Of a DNA stretch of 64,000 nucleotides, positions 45,630 to 56,500 are shown one piece after another (position 1 is the stretch's first letter; every line of letters begins with the position of its first letter). A model generated the notes under the pieces. That model did not search any database, was not told the DNA's origin, and saw only the letters and a program-made list of their open reading frames with translations. Source of the DNA: Chloroflexota bacterium. Its GTDB lineage: Bacteria; Chloroflexota; Ktedonobacteria; Ktedonobacterales; JADMIN01. Position numbers and translations under genes: made by a program. The DNA lies in assembly GCA_021323855.1 (NCBI GenBank), contig JAJPKE010000023.1, positions 1-64,000 of the forward strand, written 5' to 3'.

Positions 45630-47800
45630 CAAGGGATGCACACGATCCGCCACAACGTGCTACTGGTGCCGCTGAATCTCAAGCCCCAGCCAGTGGTCAG
45701 GCAGAGACGGCCTCGTCGCAGCGGTCGTTCTGGGGCGACGCCAGCACTCATCTCGACGACTGGATCGCCATCGAGCCGGACGGGACAGTAGTGGCCTACA
45801 GCGGCAAAGTGGAGACTGGCACTGGCGTGCGCACGGCGCTGGCGCAAATCGTCGCTGAGGAACTGGACGTGCCGCTGGACCGGGTGCGGCTGGTGATGGG
45901 CGATACGGGCCGCGCACCCGACGAGGGCTACACCGCTGGGAGCATGACGGTGCGCATGAGCGGAGGACAGCTTCGCAAGGCGGCGGCAGAGGCACGGCTG
46001 GCGCTGCTCGAACGCGCATCCGAAATGTTGGGCGTGCCGCGCGAGCAATTGGAGGCGCAGAACGGCGTGGTGTCCATGCGCGACGCACCTGAGCAGAGCG
46101 TGAGCTACGGCGAGTTGCAGGGTGGCCAGCCCTTCGCGCGCCAGATCAGCGGGACGGCGCTGGTCAAGCCGCCGCAGGAGTACCGGGTGGTTGGCAGCAG
46201 CGCCCGGCGTGTGGACCTTGTAGGCAAGTTTACCGGCGCGCCGAGCTTCGTGCATGATCTGCGCCTACCCGGTATGCTGCATGGGCGGGTTGTCCGCGCA
46301 CGCAGACCCGGCGCGCGTGTTCTGGCGCTCGACGACAGCGCCGTGCGCGACGCTCAGATCATCCGGCTGGGCAATTTCATTGGCGTGGTGGCCGAGCGCG
46401 AGGAGCAGGCGATCAAAGCGGCCACCCAGCTTCAGGTGACGTGGGAAGAGAGGACCGATCTGCCGCCGATGGAGAACCTCTACGAGTGGCTGCGCCAGCA
46501 ACCGACGGCAGATCACGTCGTTGCAGCGTCAGGAGATACTGAGAATGCGCTACGCCGCGCAGCAAAGCTCGTGCATGCCGTCTATGAGCAGCCATTCCAG
46601 GCGCACGCATCCATCGGGCCGTCCTGCGCGGTGGCCGACATGCAGGGCGACACGCTGACGGTCTGGGCCAGTTCGGGCGGCGTCTATCCGCTGCGCGGCG
46701 CGCTGGCCGACCTGCTGGACATTCCAGTGGAGCGTATCCATGTCATTCACATGGAGGGCGCGGGTGCCTACGGTCAGAACGGCTCAGAGGATGTGGCGGC
46801 GGATGCGGCGCTGCTGGCGCGTGCGGTTGGTCGCCCGGTGCGCGTACAGTGGTCACGCCGCGACGAGTTCATCGGCGAGCCAAAGGCGGCGGCGATGGTC
46901 ATGGAGGCGACCGCCGGACTGGATGACGATGGGCGCATCATCGCCTGGCGCTATGATGTCTGGTCGCCAACGCACGCCAACCGGCCACGCAACGCGCTGG
47001 GTCTGCTGGCGGGGAGCGAAGTCCGCGAACAGATGCCACCACCCGCCGCGTTTATTTTCGGTGGCGCACGCAATGCGCCGACCAACTACACGCTGCCAAA
47101 CCAGCGCGTCATGATGCACGGCATCATGAATCCGCCGCTTCGCACCTCATCTATGCGCACGCTTGGTGGCGCGGGCAACACCTTCGCCAATGAGTCGTTC
47201 ATGGACGAGCTGGCCTATGCTGCCGAGATGGACCCGCTGGCTTTCCGCCTGCGCCACCTAAATGATGCGCGCGGGCGCGATGTGCTGGAAGCTGCGGCGC
47301 AGACGGCTGGCTGGGGTGAGACACTGCCTGCCGGTGAAGGTCGTGGCATCGCCTTCGCCTGCTACGAGAACGATGAGGCGTATGTAGCAATGGTCGCCCA
47401 TGTCGCGGTAGACGAGGCAACCGGCGCGCTGCGTGTGAAGCGTATGGTGGTGGCTCACGACTGCGGGCTGATCGTCAATCCGGACGGCGTGCGCAACCAG
47501 GTGGAGGGCAATGTCATCCAGGCGCTCAGCCGTGCGCTCAAAGAAGAAGTGCGCTTCGATGCAGGCGGCCAGACGACTGTGGACTGGGAGAGCTATCCCA
47601 TCCTCACCTTCTCAGAGGTGCCGGAGATTGAGATTGTCCTCATCAACCGGCCTGATGAACCATCGGTAGGCGCGGGCGAACCAGCCACGGTGACGGTGGC
47701 GGCTGCCGTCGCCAACGCCGTCTACACGGCCACGCGGGCACGCCTGCGCCGGGTGCCATTCACGCCAGAACGAGTACAGGCGGCATTGGCAGTGCGCTAA
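45626..47800 (+). CDS. Molybdopterin-binding subunit of isoquinoline 1-oxidoreductase-type hydroxylase
   Basis: The 724-residue catalytic subunit belongs to the aldehyde/xanthine oxidoreductase molybdopterin-binding family, IorB subgroup. The N-terminal third contains FWGDASTHLDDWIAIEPDG and YTAGSMTVRMSGGQLRKAA. The C-terminal parts show HMEGAGAYGQNGSEDVAADA (moco loop), MRTLGGAGNTFANESFMDELA and PSVGAGEPATVTVAAAVANAV with the catalytic Glu. No twin-arginine signal is seen, so it is probably cytoplasmic, unlike some IorB relatives. The ATG at 45626 has GGGGAGG upstream and overlaps the 2Fe-2S subunit stop. The substrate (N-heterocycle or aldehyde) cannot be read from sequence. A YHS gene follows. 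Confidence 0.9.
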   Translation: MTRDAHDPPQRATGAAESQAPASGQAETASSQRSFWGDASTHLDDWIAIEPDGTVVAYSGKVETGTGVRTALAQIVAEELDVPLDRVRLVMGDTGRAPDEGYTAGSMTVRMSGGQLRKAAAEARLALLERASEMLGVPREQLEAQNGVVSMRDAPEQSVSYGELQGGQPFARQISGTALVKPPQEYRVVGSSARRVDLVGKFTGAPSFVHDLRLPGMLHGRVVRARRPGARVLALDDSAVRDAQIIRLGNFIGVVAEREEQAIKAATQLQVTWEERTDLPPMENLYEWLRQQPTADHVVAASGDTENALRRAAKLVHAVYEQPFQAHASIGPSCAVADMQGDTLTVWASSGGVYPLRGALADLLDIPVERIHVIHMEGAGAYGQNGSEDVAADAALLARAVGRPVRVQWSRRDEFIGEPKAAAMVMEATAGLDDDGRIIAWRYDVWSPTHANRPRNALGLLAGSEVREQMPPPAAFIFGGARNAPTNYTLPNQRVMMHGIMNPPLRTSSMRTLGGAGNTFANESFMDELAYAAEMDPLAFRLRHLNDARGRDVLEAAAQTAGWGETLPAGEGRGIAFACYENDEAYVAMVAHVAVDEATGALRVKRMVVAHDCGLIVNPDGVRNQVEGNVIQALSRALKEEVRFDAGGQTTVDWESYPILTFSEVPEIEIVLINRPDEPSVGAGEPATVTVAAAVANAVYTATRARLRRVPFTPERVQAALAVR

Positions 47801-47914
47801 CCGGCCAAGAGCGGCATCATCCTTGCTGAATATGAACAGCGTGCGCTGGCGCTGTGAGCCGGCGTGGTGGGAGACAACGGCGTCTCTTCCCAAACATTAG
47901 GAGGAAACCCAGCA

Positions 47915-48196
47915 ATGAGCCAGAACGACCGAACGAATCAACCCGATGACCAGCATCTCGATGCCATCGTCCAGGATGCCCTGAACCCAAACCCAGCCAA
48001 CTTGGATGACGAGGATATAGATCGCAGCAAAATGGCGCGCGATCCCGTCTGCGGCAACCTGGTAGACAAGGCGACGGCGACGAACACGCTGCCTGCGCCC
48101 GTCAACGATCCCGGAGAGGGCACGATCTACTTCGACTCGCCAGAGTGCAAGGCGCTCTACGAGGAGGACCCCAGCAAATACGGCTCAAACTTTTGA
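47915..48196 (+). CDS. YHS-domain protein
   Basis: The 93-residue protein has an acidic N-terminal part and a C-terminal YHS domain: DPVCGNLVDKATATNT, then TIYFDSPECKALYEEDPSKY. YHS domains often bind metal through the Cys residues and occur in metal transporters and oxygenase-associated proteins. It lies 114 bp after the molybdenum hydroxylase gene on the same strand, so a role in maturing or supplying that enzyme is possible but unproven. The start at 47915 has AGGAGG upstream. It is followed directly by a strong bidirectional terminator. Confidence 0.75.
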   Translation: MSQNDRTNQPDDQHLDAIVQDALNPNPANLDDEDIDRSKMARDPVCGNLVDKATATNTLPAPVNDPGEGTIYFDSPECKALYEEDPSKYGSNF

Positions 48197-48202
48197 GGGA
48201 AA

Positions 48203-48250
48203 ATACAAAGATGCCCACCGGTCGCGAACAACCGGTGGGCATCTTTGTAT
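48203..48250. terminator. Bidirectional terminator (20-bp perfect stem)
   Basis: ATACAAAGATGCCCACCGGT (48203-48222) is exactly complementary to 48231-48250, with an 8-nt loop. The stem ends in A- and T-rich arms, so either strand has a T-containing 3' side. It ends the YHS gene (plus) and the propeller gene (minus). Confidence 0.85.
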
Positions 48251-48293
48251 GGGAAGCCACTTACTTTTCACTTCAATTCAATGGCAAAAATCT

Positions 48294-49400
48294 CTATACC
48301 ACGACATACCCGATGCGATTGGCCCCCAACTCGGTGAACCAGATCGTGTTGCCTGGACCTGCTGTGATACCGTTCGGCTGGCTGTTGGGCGTGGGAATCG
48401 TGAATTTGGCGATAGCGCCGGTGCGAGTAATGCGCCCGATGACGCCGTCCTGCTCGGTATACCAGAGCGCGCCATCAGGGCCGCGCGCAAGGTCGTTCAG
48501 GCTGTTGTAGGGAGCATGGTTGGCGTATTCGTGGATGGATCCGCCGGGCGAGACAGAGCCGATGAGATCGTTGCCGTAGTCGGTGAACCAGAGGTTGCCG
48601 TCGGGACCTAGCGTGATGGCGTCAACGTTGCTGCTCTTGGTTGGCAGGGAAAGTGTACTAACTTTGCCACTCGGCGTGATACTGCCAAGCAGGTTGTCGT
48701 TCTGCGTATTCTGGCTCGTAAACTCTGCGTCAAAGCTGAACCAGAGGTTGCCATCCGGTCCGGCGGTGATGGCAAAGGGAACCGTTGGCGTAGTGGGTAG
48801 CGTAAACATCGTCATCGAGCCATTGGGAGTGACGCGATAGATTTCGCCAGGATACGCCGTCACCCAGAGATTGCCGTCTGGTCCGGCGGTGATACCGGCA
48901 GCCGAACTATTGGGGTCGGAGAGCGCAAACTCCGTGACCGCTCCGACCGGCGTCACACGGCCAATCTTGTCGCTGTAGTATTCGGTAAACCAGAGATTCC
49001 CATCGGGTCCAGCAACGATCATATAGGGTCCGGCGCCAGGCGTGGGCACGGCATACTCTGTGATCGCTCCGTTGGGAGTGACACGACCAATCTTATTGCC
49101 GTCGAACTCGGTAAACCAGAGGTTGCCATCTGGCCCGCGCGTGATGTCGAACGGCTTGCTGTTCGCCGTCGGAACCGCGAAATCATGGAAGCCATGCGCA
49201 GTCATTGGTGAGATCGTTATCGTTCCAGTGCGATGCGCTGCGCCTCCGCTCAGCCGTGGATAGAGGACGATGCCACCTAGCACCAGCCCAATCAGGATGA
49301 CAAGAGAAAGCACTACTAGCAGCGCCCTGTTGCGTCGCAAGCCCTGCTGGAAAGAAGCGGCAGGCAGATGTCCTTGTGTTGAAGTGTCGTTCTCTGGCAT
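48294..49400 (-). CDS. Membrane-anchored Vgb-like seven-bladed beta-propeller
   Basis: The 368-residue protein has a short cytosolic start, one membrane span (LLVVLSLVILIGLVLGGIVL, about residues 26-45) and an extracytoplasmic propeller. The propeller is made of seven repeats, each with a form of GPDGNLWFTE, followed by K-I-G-R-V-T-P-x-G. The repeat is characteristic of the virginiamycin B lyase (Vgb)/streptogramin lyase-like fold. Most such proteins in Chloroflexota and Actinobacteria are of unknown function, and antibiotic cleavage should not be assumed. The start at 49400 has GGAGG upstream. It is 42 bp downstream of the esterase gene on the same strand and may be co-transcribed. Confidence 0.8.
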   Translation of the reverse strand: MPENDTSTQGHLPAASFQQGLRRNRALLVVLSLVILIGLVLGGIVLYPRLSGGAAHRTGTITISPMTAHGFHDFAVPTANSKPFDITRGPDGNLWFTEFDGNKIGRVTPNGAITEYAVPTPGAGPYMIVAGPDGNLWFTEYYSDKIGRVTPVGAVTEFALSDPNSSAAGITAGPDGNLWVTAYPGEIYRVTPNGSMTMFTLPTTPTVPFAITAGPDGNLWFSFDAEFTSQNTQNDNLLGSITPSGKVSTLSLPTKSSNVDAITLGPDGNLWFTDYGNDLIGSVSPGGSIHEYANHAPYNSLNDLARGPDGALWYTEQDGVIGRITRTGAIAKFTIPTPNSQPNGITAGPGNTIWFTELGANRIGYVVV

Positions 49401-49441
49401 GGCGGGATCCTCCATGTCTTTCTCATGTCTTTATCATCACA

Positions 49442-50506
49442 TCAGGCCGCTGCGAGTGGATGCGCCTGAAAGAAGCTCCACATGATGCTGAGCGCGCTCT
49501 GCCCGTTGATTGGCGGCGGTCCTGAATGGCCGAGGCCGGCGATGCGATAGTGAACGATGCTGGTGTTGTCACGGCATCCCGTCCATTGCTGCGCCAGCAC
49601 AGTAGCGGTCTGAATGAAGGCGGTCGGTCCGGCGGCACAGCCATCCCGCTCGGCCCAGGTCGTCAGCCATTCCATGACACCTATGCGCCGCCAATCCGGG
49701 TCTTCTCGCGCCGGAAAGCCTTCGTACACCTCAAACGGGTCAGCGCCGCCGTGAAACTCGATGATCGAAGTTGGGTGATGTGGGTAACAGCCGCCCTGAA
49801 ACTGATAGGCGTCGCCGGACATTGGCGCGAAGGCGGCGATGCGTCCCGTCAGTCCACAGGTGAGAAATGAGGTCATGCCGCCACCAGCCGAGAAGCCATT
49901 GGCATAGATGCGCTGCGGATCAACGCAATAGTGTTGCTGAAGCGCGTCGAGGAGATTGCTCACGAAGAGCAGATCGTCAACGCCGTTGCCTACCGTATCG
50001 AGCGGTCCAGTGGCGGCCCAGGCGGTATATCCTGGCCCCAGTCTGCTGAACGGCAGCCCCTGCGGATAGACGACAAGGAAATGGTGCTGGTCAGCGAAAG
50101 GCGACCAGCCTGACGCAGCCTCTGTGCCGATGCCGGTGCCACCGCCGCCATGAAAGACGAGCAGCAACGGCGTTGGCTGGGTCGCCGTATAGCCAGTTGG
50201 CACATGAATCCAGTAGGTGCGCGTGGCAAAGCCCTCATTGGTGTCAGGATTGACAGCAACCGATTGTTTTTCCGTTGTGCCGGGTGAGACGGGCGAGGCC
50301 AGACCGCAGCCAGCGGAGGCGACTGGATGATCAACTGCGCCGTCGTTCGGCCAGGCGGGCGTGGGAGTTGCTGCTGGCGCGGCCAGCGCGCGAGCGGGCA
50401 GGAGGCGTCCGCTCCTTCCACCGCTCATCAACAACACTACGCCGAAGAGCAGCGGAACGCAGGTTAGCAGCATCATACGATAGGCATATGGGCGGTATAG
50501 ACGCAT
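49442..50506 (-). CDS. Secreted PHB-depolymerase/feruloyl-esterase-like alpha/beta hydrolase (LpqC type)
   Basis: The 354-residue protein has an N-terminal membrane or signal segment (MLLTCVPLLFGVVLLMSGG) and a LpqC/poly(3-hydroxybutyrate) depolymerase-like hydrolase domain. The oxyanion strand is LLLVFHGGGGTG, the nucleophile elbow GFSAGGGMTS, the acid in EFHGGADPFEVYEG and the catalytic His in GLGHSGP. Several Cys (CGL, CVDP, CGL, GGCYP, DGCA, GCRD) may form disulphides in the exported protein. The start at 50506 has a GAGGAGGAAG site; the 50665 frame start is unlikely. Natural substrate (polyester, acetylxylan or feruloyl ester) is not resolved. Confidence 0.82.
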   Translation of the reverse strand: MRLYRPYAYRMMLLTCVPLLFGVVLLMSGGRSGRLLPARALAAPAATPTPAWPNDGAVDHPVASAGCGLASPVSPGTTEKQSVAVNPDTNEGFATRTYWIHVPTGYTATQPTPLLLVFHGGGGTGIGTEAASGWSPFADQHHFLVVYPQGLPFSRLGPGYTAWAATGPLDTVGNGVDDLLFVSNLLDALQQHYCVDPQRIYANGFSAGGGMTSFLTCGLTGRIAAFAPMSGDAYQFQGGCYPHHPTSIIEFHGGADPFEVYEGFPAREDPDWRRIGVMEWLTTWAERDGCAAGPTAFIQTATVLAQQWTGCRDNTSIVHYRIAGLGHSGPPPINGQSALSIMWSFFQAHPLAAA

Positions 50507-50725
50507 AGCGGCAGCTTCCTCCTCGCTCACACCTGCCATTCGCCCAAAAGGGTAACGACGGTAGCAAGCCAAATGAGGTAGAAAGGTGTGTATCCACAAA
50601 TCCGCAATACAGATGTCTATCAGGCGTATCGGCGCGTGTTCAGTGCATGTCAGGGATATGTGCAATCCTGGCGTATACGACGCTGCGCAAGCATGAAGAT
50701 TTACAAAATGCCTGGCGACGCGCCG

Positions 50726-52990
50726 CTAGCCAATGGTGAAGGCGATATCACGCGCAACTGCCACCTGCCCATTGATCTGCATCGTCACCACCATATCGTA
50801 GGCGCCGTTCGGTATACCATACCGATAATAGGTGTAGCCCGAAGACGGGGGAAGATACAGGTTCTGCCTCAGCGTGTAGATGACAGCGCCACCCTGTTGA
50901 ATCGTCACCGTGATGGGGTCTCCCAGCGGATTGCTAGAGGAGCAGAGATTGACATAGACCGTCTGCCCGGCGCCGAAATGCGTGGTTTGGTTTCCCGGTG
51001 AACAGGATTGGTCGGCAAACTGCGACACGGTCACTGAACGGAACGAGGCCGCCGCCTCGTTATTGAGGACCTGTTGTGGCGTCAGTGTCGGCGAAGCAGT
51101 CGGTTTTCTTTGTACTGTCGCGGTTGGGCTGGGTTGTATCGTTGCCGTTGCCGTCGCTTTCTGCGTCACCGGCGTCCGCTGATTGTGAGAGACGAGAGCC
51201 AGGCCCGACGCACTGACGCCAATCCAGACGGCGAGCGAAATCAGCAGCACGGCGGCAATGGCGACGCCCGGCAGCAGAAAGCGCCGATTTGGCAGATGCG
51301 CCATGTTCGGCAGGTTCGGCAGGTTCGGCAGGTTCGGACGCCGCACCGATCGTCCGTCCGCGCGCTTCACCTCATCGTTTGCGCGCTCATCATCCAGGGA
51401 TGGACGCCAGACCGGTCGCGGTCCACTGGCGACGCTGGCGGCGGCGCGTAGCGCCATCTCGCGCGGCGTCACCGGCTGCGCCAGCGCCTCCAATTCGCCG
51501 GTATCGCGGTCCTCAACTGCCTCACTGGGTAGCTCTTGCAGGGTCGCTGCCGGCGCCTCTTCGCGCTGAGTTGCGGCGAGCGATTCTGCCAATTTGGTTG
51601 CTGGCGGCTGGCCGTATTGCGCCTCCACCTGGGTCATCAACGCTTCCATATCGAGCCTGCCATTCGGTGTCAGTGGCAGATCGAGCGGCTGCGTCACCTT
51701 CGAGGGTAGCCGGAAGGCCGGCAGTGGAATCGAACGGTTGCTGTCACGTAGCCGGGTAGACGTTTCCTGCGGAGGCGCAGGAACGACTGGGGCTACTGGC
51801 GGTAGCTCTTGAATCGTCGGTGTATTGGCGATGGCGTCGGTCCGCGCCTCGTGGCTGGTCTGCGCTTCGGGGTCATCAGGAAAGATGGCGTCGAGTCCTT
51901 CGGCGCCGAGGCCATGCCAGCGTTCCGGCGCCACCAGTTCACCGCTGCCAGGCAACGCTGGCTGGGCAGTATCCATTCGATTGAGCGGGCCAGTCGTGCC
52001 ACTGGAAGTTCCCGGTAGAATCGAACTGATCGGCGTAATAGGAGAAACGGAGGCGAACGACGCAGGGGTCAACGGGCCGGAGGTAATGATCTCGCGCACG
52101 AGCGGGCCGGAAGCGGTTGCCCCTGGCGCGCGGCTATCTAACCCAGGCAGCGGCGGCAGCATGCCCTCGGCATAGGGATAGAGAGCCTCCCCCAGTTGCG
52201 CTGCCGTCCCAAAGCGGTCTTCTGGGCGTTTGGCCAGCGCCTGCTCGACGATACGCGCCATCTCGCGTGGAACTTCAGAGTTGAAGGCGCGCAGATACGA
52301 TGGCCGCGAATGGACTTGCTGATACAGCACGGAAACCGAGGTCGAGCCGATGAACGGTGGTCGCCCGGCCAGCGTCTCATACAACACGCATCCCAGCGAG
52401 TAGACATCGGCACGCTGGTCAATGTCTTTGCCTTCCGCCTGCTCCGGCGACATATATTCTGGCGTGCCAATAGTTGTGCCGGATTTCGTCAGCCCACGCA
52501 TGCCTTGCAGCTTGGCAATGCCAAAGTCGGTCAGGAGGAGATAGTGTGGATTATCAGCGTCCACCAGCATGTTAGAGGGCTTGACATCGCGGTGGATGAT
52601 GCCATGCTGGTGCGCATGATGAAGGGCATAACACATCTGGACGACGGCGGCGGTAGCTTCGGCAATGGGCAACGGGCGCCCACACCGCTGGCGCAGCGTG
52701 CCGCCGGTGACACACTGCATGACAAGGTATACGAGGTCGTCGGTTTCGCCTCTATCGAAGACGGCAACGATATTGGGGTGATCGAGCTTGGCGACAGCCT
52801 GCACTTCGCGCTCGAAACGCCGGATGAACCCAACGCGGTCCTCAGCGTCGTTGGGGATGACCTTGATGGCGACTTCGCGTTGCAGTTCCGTGTCGAATCC
52901 ACGGTATACCCGCGACGAACCACCACGGCCCAGCTCACCGACAATGGTGTACTGGTTAAGCTGTCTTCCGATCAGGTCGCTCCAACCCAT
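50726..52990 (-). CDS. Membrane-spanning Ser/Thr protein kinase (PknB-like)
   Basis: The 754-residue kinase has an N-terminal Hanks-type catalytic domain (about residues 14-275): GELGRGGSSRVYRG (P loop), VAIKVI (Lys), IIHRDVKPSNML (catalytic Asp), LTDFGIAKL and GTPEYMSPEQ. A long Pro/Ser-rich linker follows (about 280-560). Then come a repeated NLP motif (NLPNLPNLPNMAHLPN) and one membrane span (LLPGVAIAAVLLISLAVWIGV, about 578-598). The C-terminal region of about 150 residues is external, with a Thr/Pro stalk and a small beta-rich domain instead of PASTA repeats. It is divergent from sufB. The signal sensed is unknown. Confidence 0.92.
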   Translation of the reverse strand: MGWSDLIGRQLNQYTIVGELGRGGSSRVYRGFDTELQREVAIKVIPNDAEDRVGFIRRFEREVQAVAKLDHPNIVAVFDRGETDDLVYLVMQCVTGGTLRQRCGRPLPIAEATAAVVQMCYALHHAHQHGIIHRDVKPSNMLVDADNPHYLLLTDFGIAKLQGMRGLTKSGTTIGTPEYMSPEQAEGKDIDQRADVYSLGCVLYETLAGRPPFIGSTSVSVLYQQVHSRPSYLRAFNSEVPREMARIVEQALAKRPEDRFGTAAQLGEALYPYAEGMLPPLPGLDSRAPGATASGPLVREIITSGPLTPASFASVSPITPISSILPGTSSGTTGPLNRMDTAQPALPGSGELVAPERWHGLGAEGLDAIFPDDPEAQTSHEARTDAIANTPTIQELPPVAPVVPAPPQETSTRLRDSNRSIPLPAFRLPSKVTQPLDLPLTPNGRLDMEALMTQVEAQYGQPPATKLAESLAATQREEAPAATLQELPSEAVEDRDTGELEALAQPVTPREMALRAAASVASGPRPVWRPSLDDERANDEVKRADGRSVRRPNLPNLPNLPNMAHLPNRRFLLPGVAIAAVLLISLAVWIGVSASGLALVSHNQRTPVTQKATATATIQPSPTATVQRKPTASPTLTPQQVLNNEAAASFRSVTVSQFADQSCSPGNQTTHFGAGQTVYVNLCSSSNPLGDPITVTIQQGGAVIYTLRQNLYLPPSSGYTYYRYGIPNGAYDMVVTMQINGQVAVARDIAFTIG

Positions 52991-53568
52991 GCTCTGCCCC
53001 GCCCCTGTTCCACCTCTTTATGGCACTTGTCGTTGTCATCATATGTGTCGGTCGTATGTCTAGCAGTCACCTGAGCCTTACGCCTGGCTGCCAAAACCCA
53101 TTGTAACCCAGGGGCCTGCTGCTTATCCAGCGCACTAAACTTTAGGATACCTGAAGATACCAACGTAGGATACCACAGCATGATTCCTGTTGGCAGCGCA
53201 CCTACGTTGCGTCAATCTTTCTCCCAGGCACAACACAACCACACCGTGACTGCAAGCCGCATGTCCCTTGACCCAGGCGCTCAGCGCGTGGCATACTATA
53301 TCCGAGTGCAAAAGTCGGAATTGAGTACGATCAGTACCCGACGTTTATGGGGCGACCATAGGTACAGAAGTCATCATGGGCCTCTGGGGCAGAGCGTTCC
53401 GGTCACAACGAGCAGGTGCGGATAGACGAGAAGCTCGCTCCGTCAGGCCGGTAGCAACCGCCGCGCATGGCGTGCATGGCGTGCATAGTGTACTTGTTGT
53501 GCATGCAGCGAACGCGACACGGCTATCGCGCCGCCCCGGAACCGAGTATTCCATACTGGAGGAATCAC
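52991..53568. other. Divergent region between the kinase and sufB
   Basis: This 578-bp region contains no convincing gene. Two features stand out. A split dyad GTCGG (about 53314-53318) ... CCGAC (53338-53342), enclosing two GTAC words, might be an operator for the suf genes. A direct repeat of GGCGTGCAT at about 53463-53490 lies in the sufB leader. Neither can be assigned to a known regulator. Confidence 0.35.
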
Positions 53569-56500
53569 GTGAGTACGGAGACGGATGTCGGCTCTGAGTT
53601 GGAGCAGTATAAGTGGGGCTTTAGCAAGCCGGAGAACTATGTGTTCAAGGCACGCAAGGGTCTCTCGCACGAAATCGTCGAAGAAATCTCGCAGATGAAG
53701 GGCGAGCCGCAGTGGATGCGAGACTTCCGCCATAAGAGCCTTGACATTTTCTACAAGAAACCAATGCCCACCTGGGGCGGCGACCTCAGCGCCATTGACT
53801 TCGACGACATCTATTACTACATCAAACCCACACAGGAAGCCGGCAAAACCTGGGACGACCTGCCCGCCGAGATCAAAGATACCTTCGAGCAGTTGGGCAT
53901 CCCTGAAGCCGAGCGCAAATATCTGGCCGGTGTGGGTGCTCAATATGAGTGTCTGAGCGGCGATACGCGCGTCTACACGGCCAGAGGTCTTGTGCCGATT
54001 CGTGAGATCGAGCCTGGGGATATTGTCTTCTCGTTTGACGAAGAAGAGAATCGCATCATCGCTGCTAAAGTTCGCGCCACCGCAGAGAAGGGCGAACGCG
54101 ACGTTTTCGAGGTGAAGGTTGGCACGCGCAGGATCAAGGCGACGGCAAACCATCCTTTCCTGGCATTAACCTACACGAAGGCCGATGATCGCCAGCGCGG
54201 TCGCTATACCCGCGAGTGGAAATACCTGCAAGACCTCTCGGTAGGTGATCTCGTCGCCGTCACCAAGACACTGCCAGAAACCGGCGTTGAGTATACCCTT
54301 CAGCAACCAGAGATCAAGACGCAGGTTGCTGGGCGGTATGGCGATAACGAGTATACCCTCGATATCTCAAATCGCTACAATGCCGTCACCCTGCCCGAGC
54401 TTACTTCAGAAGATTTGATGTGGTGGTTGGGCCTCTACATCGGTGATGGCTTTATCCATTACACCAACGGCGCAGACAAGGCGCGTATAGAAGTTGCTAT
54501 TCCAGAGAGCGATCCCGATGTGCAGGCTGAGCTGACACGTGTGACGGAGAAGGTGTTTGGAATCACACCGACAGCACCTGACCGCTATCGTCTGGCAATT
54601 AACTCCACGATTATCGCCCGCTTTATTGAAGCAAATGGCTTCTCCGGCAAAGCGTTGGAGAAGCGCGTGCCACAATGGGTCTTTGGCCTGCCATTGGCTC
54701 AAAAATTGGCTTTCCTGGGCGGGTATGTGGATTCAGATGGCTACCTGCGGGATGCCGAGAAGAATCATGACATGGTGCTGACAAGTGGCAATCGTGATCT
54801 GCTACGCGATATGACCGAATTGCTGTCACTCTGTGGCATCCCAACGTCAGAGATTCATCGCTTCGAGTCTAAGCATCCCCAAGACCCAACGCGCATGGTC
54901 GTGGGCTATAGAGTAGAACTGGCGGGACCGTTCGATCTGATTACTAGCCGCTCGCCGCGACGGATCGAGCGCATGAACAAGCGCAAGTATCACCATGACT
55001 ACAGTAGCGCCAAAGGGACATACTTCCAGAGGCATACGACTGAGTTCCACGGCTACGCCAAAATTGAGGCAATCACACCAGCTGGCACTGAGATGGTCTA
55101 TGACATCGAAGTGGAAGGCCCGCACAATTTTGTTGCGGAGGGTTTGATTGTCCACAACTCGGAAGTTATTTATCATAAGGTGCGCGAAGACCTCGAAAAG
55201 CTGGGCGTGATCTTCGTGGACCCGAACACGGCGCTCCGTGAACATGAGGAACTCTTCCGCAAGTATTGGGCGACGGTGATCCCGCCGAACGACAACAAGT
55301 TCGCTGCCCTCAATAGCGCCGTATGGAGTGGTGGCAGCTTCATATACGTGCCGAAGGGTGTGCGTGTCGAGATACCGCTGCAAGCCTATTTCCGTATCAA
55401 CGCGAAGAATATGGGGCAGTTCGAGCGCACGCTGATTATCGCCGATGAGGGCAGTTACGTACATTATGTCGAAGGCTGCTTCCTTGCTGGTGCGCGCGTG
55501 CGTACACGCGATGGCGAGAAACTCATAGAGGATATCCAAGAGGGTGATGAGGTCTTCACTCATAAAGGACGCTATCGCCGTGTCTACCATACGATGCAGC
55601 GTCCTTATAACGGCACGATCTACCATGTTGGATTCTATGGCGATAGCTGGCGCAAACTCCATATCACGGAAGAGCATCCATTGCTCGTCGTTCGCCGCAA
55701 GAAGGCGGAATACCGTAATGAGAGCTATCGCCCTGAATGGTTGCCGGTTTCAGAAGTGAAGCCGGGCGATTATCTTATGATTCCGGTGCCTCAGCCAGAG
55801 AAGCCAACTGAGGTTGACCATAACATCACCATCCCGCTTGGGCGCGGGCGTCACGAGCCAATTGAAAAGACCGTTACGTTGCCCCTGGAACCAGACTTCT
55901 TCCGTCTCGTCGGCTACTATCATGCCGAAGGGCATGTGGACAACGAGCATTACATCAGCTTCTCATTCAATGTGGACGAGACGGAGTTGCTGGATGATAC
56001 GCGCGATCTGATCGAGCGGTACTTCGGCAAGGTAGCAGTTGAAAACAAACCACGTCTGAATGGACAAACGCTCGTCGTCTGTTCCACAGAGGCAGCACGT
56101 GCATTCGCGTGCACCTTTGGTTCCACAATCTTTGACAAGCGGGTGCCGGAGTTCATTCGACATGCTCCGAAAGCGCATCTTGCGCAGTGGGTGCGCGGCG
56201 CATGGCTCGGCGATGGTAGCTACGATGCTACTAAGAATATGTTCCGCTATAACAGCGTCTCGCAGGACTTGGCGTATGCCTTCCGCGATGCGTTGTTGCG
56301 TCTTGGTATTGCAGCCTCAGTCAACATGCAGCAGCGCAAGAGTCCACGACGACCCATGTATGTAGTTGTGGTTTCGTCGCCCTGGAATGAACTCTTCGGC
56401 GAAATCGTTGGCTATACGGCTCCAAGAGGCAAGAAAGAGGGTTCACCGTTCGTTCTGGACGAACAATACCTCTATGTGCCGATTCGTTCAATTGAGATTG

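Noticed and set aside
48294..49400. Streptogramin (virginiamycin B) resistance lyase
   Set aside because: The propeller repeats fit the fold, but the protein is membrane-anchored and the catalytic residues of Vgb could not be confirmed. Resistance is not claimed.
54847..55677. 276-codon minus-strand frame antisense to sufB
   Set aside because: No family motif. It spans an intein/extein boundary of sufB and lacks a ribosome site.
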